Assembly (NCBI GenBank): GCA_003565575.1
Contig: PXBV01000311.1
Location: 1-6,264, forward strand
Source of the DNA: Psychroflexus sp.
GTDB lineage: Bacteria; Bacteroidota; Bacteroidia; Flavobacteriales; Flavobacteriaceae
Reading direction: 5' to 3'
DNA length: 6,264 nucleotides
The notes beneath the pieces were generated by a model, which was given only the letters and a program-made list of their open reading frames with translations, searched no databases and had not been told where the DNA came from. Position numbers and translations under genes: made by a program. Within the stretch, counting starts at the first letter, position 1; the number at the start of each line of letters is the position of its first letter. Positions 5,828 through 6,264 of this stretch are shown in pieces.

Positions 5828-6264
5828 ATGAAACCAGAAGACCCTATACTTAAGCACCATAAGCAATCTATGATTGATGCTATTCTCTGGCCGCTATTGC
5901 TAGTGTTTTTGCTTTGGGTGGTGTATTGGGTAGAAATTAAGTTTAGACTTAACTTTACAAGCTTTGGCGTTTATCCAAGAGAAATCAAAGGTTTGTTTGG
6001 TGTATTCGCTACACCCTTTATACACAGTGGGATAGATCACTTGTACAAAAACTCTATACCACTGCTTGTACTCATAGCTAGCTTGTTTTATTTCTACAAA
6101 GACATCGCTTGGAAGAGCTTATTCTTCGGCTGGGTTTCTTCAGGGTTGTTAACTTGGCTAATTGCTAGACCATCTTACCACATTGGCGCAAGTGGTATGG
6201 TTTATTTCTTAGCCTCATTTTTATTTTTTAAAGGAATTAGATCCAAAAATTACAGGCTAATAGC
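5828..6264 (+). CDS. Rhomboid family intramembrane serine protease, N-terminal part
   Basis: The frame runs open from ATG 5828 to the window edge (145 complete codons); the C terminus is missing. An in-frame TAA at 5813-5815 makes this ATG the first possible start. After a short hydrophilic cytoplasmic tail (1-14) comes a transmembrane segment (about 18-36), a loop with FATPFIHSGIDHLYKNS (60-76), which has the rhomboid H..xxHLxxN arrangement (H66, H71, N75), a second membrane helix (about 78-90), a third (about 97-113) and HIGASGMVY with the catalytic serine S122 in the GASG motif, at the start of the next helix (about 122-136). The partner histidine would be in a later helix beyond the window. 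Rhomboids cleave membrane proteins within or near the lipid bilayer; the substrate is unknown. It is divergent from rarA and not part of the radC operon. Confidence 0.9.
   Translation, partial: MKPEDPILKHHKQSMIDAILWPLLLVFLLWVVYWVEIKFRLNFTSFGVYPREIKGLFGVFATPFIHSGIDHLYKNSIPLLVLIASLFYFYKDIAWKSLFFGWVSSGLLTWLIARPSYHIGASGMVYFLASFLFFKGIRSKNYRLI

Noticed and set aside
1..6264. CRISPR array, tRNA, rRNA, insertion sequence or defence system
   Set aside because: I saw no regularly spaced direct repeats, cloverleaf, ribosomal sequence, transposase or defence-type domain on either strand.

Overview
The window looks like chromosomal DNA from a member of the Bacteroidota, most likely class Flavobacteriia. 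The evidence is the low G+C content, genes without purine-rich ribosome-binding sites, matches to the Bacteroidota promoter hexamer/octamer TAnnTTTG, and several proteins with a flavobacterial character (a DUF7033-type protein, a YjjG-type HAD phosphatase, an OprO/P-type porin end). The genus cannot be named from the sequence alone.

Layout. Bases 1-552 hold the C-terminal 183 residues of an outer-membrane porin that begins before the window. A candidate promoter follows at once. A tightly packed four-gene block on the + strand comes next: radC (631-1329), a DUF7033/polysaccharide-deacetylase-like protein (1333-2616), a YjjG-type pyrimidine nucleotidase (2617-3291) and an exported protein of unknown function (3293-4066). 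The gaps are 3, 0 and 1 bases, so this is almost certainly one transcription unit. The minus-strand gene rarA (4060-5337) converges on it, and the two stop regions overlap by 7 bases. A 490-base divergent intergenic region (5338-5827) separates rarA from the start of a rhomboid-family intramembrane protease (5828 to the window edge, + strand).

How the genes relate. RarA (replication-fork AAA+ ATPase), YjjG (removal of non-canonical pyrimidine nucleotides) and RadC (JAMM-domain protein traditionally linked to DNA repair) share a loose genome-maintenance theme. The DUF7033 protein and the exported protein do not obviously fit it. The grouping may be only conserved neighbourhood, not a pathway.

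Most of the window is ordinary housekeeping chromosome. I do not see a new defence system, mobile gene, CRISPR array or RNA gene. Four things deserve a second look. One is a nested, multi-arm imperfect palindrome of about 140 bases between rarA and the rhomboid gene, which looks like a non-coding interspersed repeat or MITE-like element, with a second inverted-repeat pair starting exactly where it ends. The second is the DUF7033 protein, whose deacetylase-like half appears to have lost its metal-binding and catalytic residues. The third is an unrecognised secreted protein in the radC operon. The fourth is the placement of TAnnTTTG four bases before the start codon of both divergent genes.
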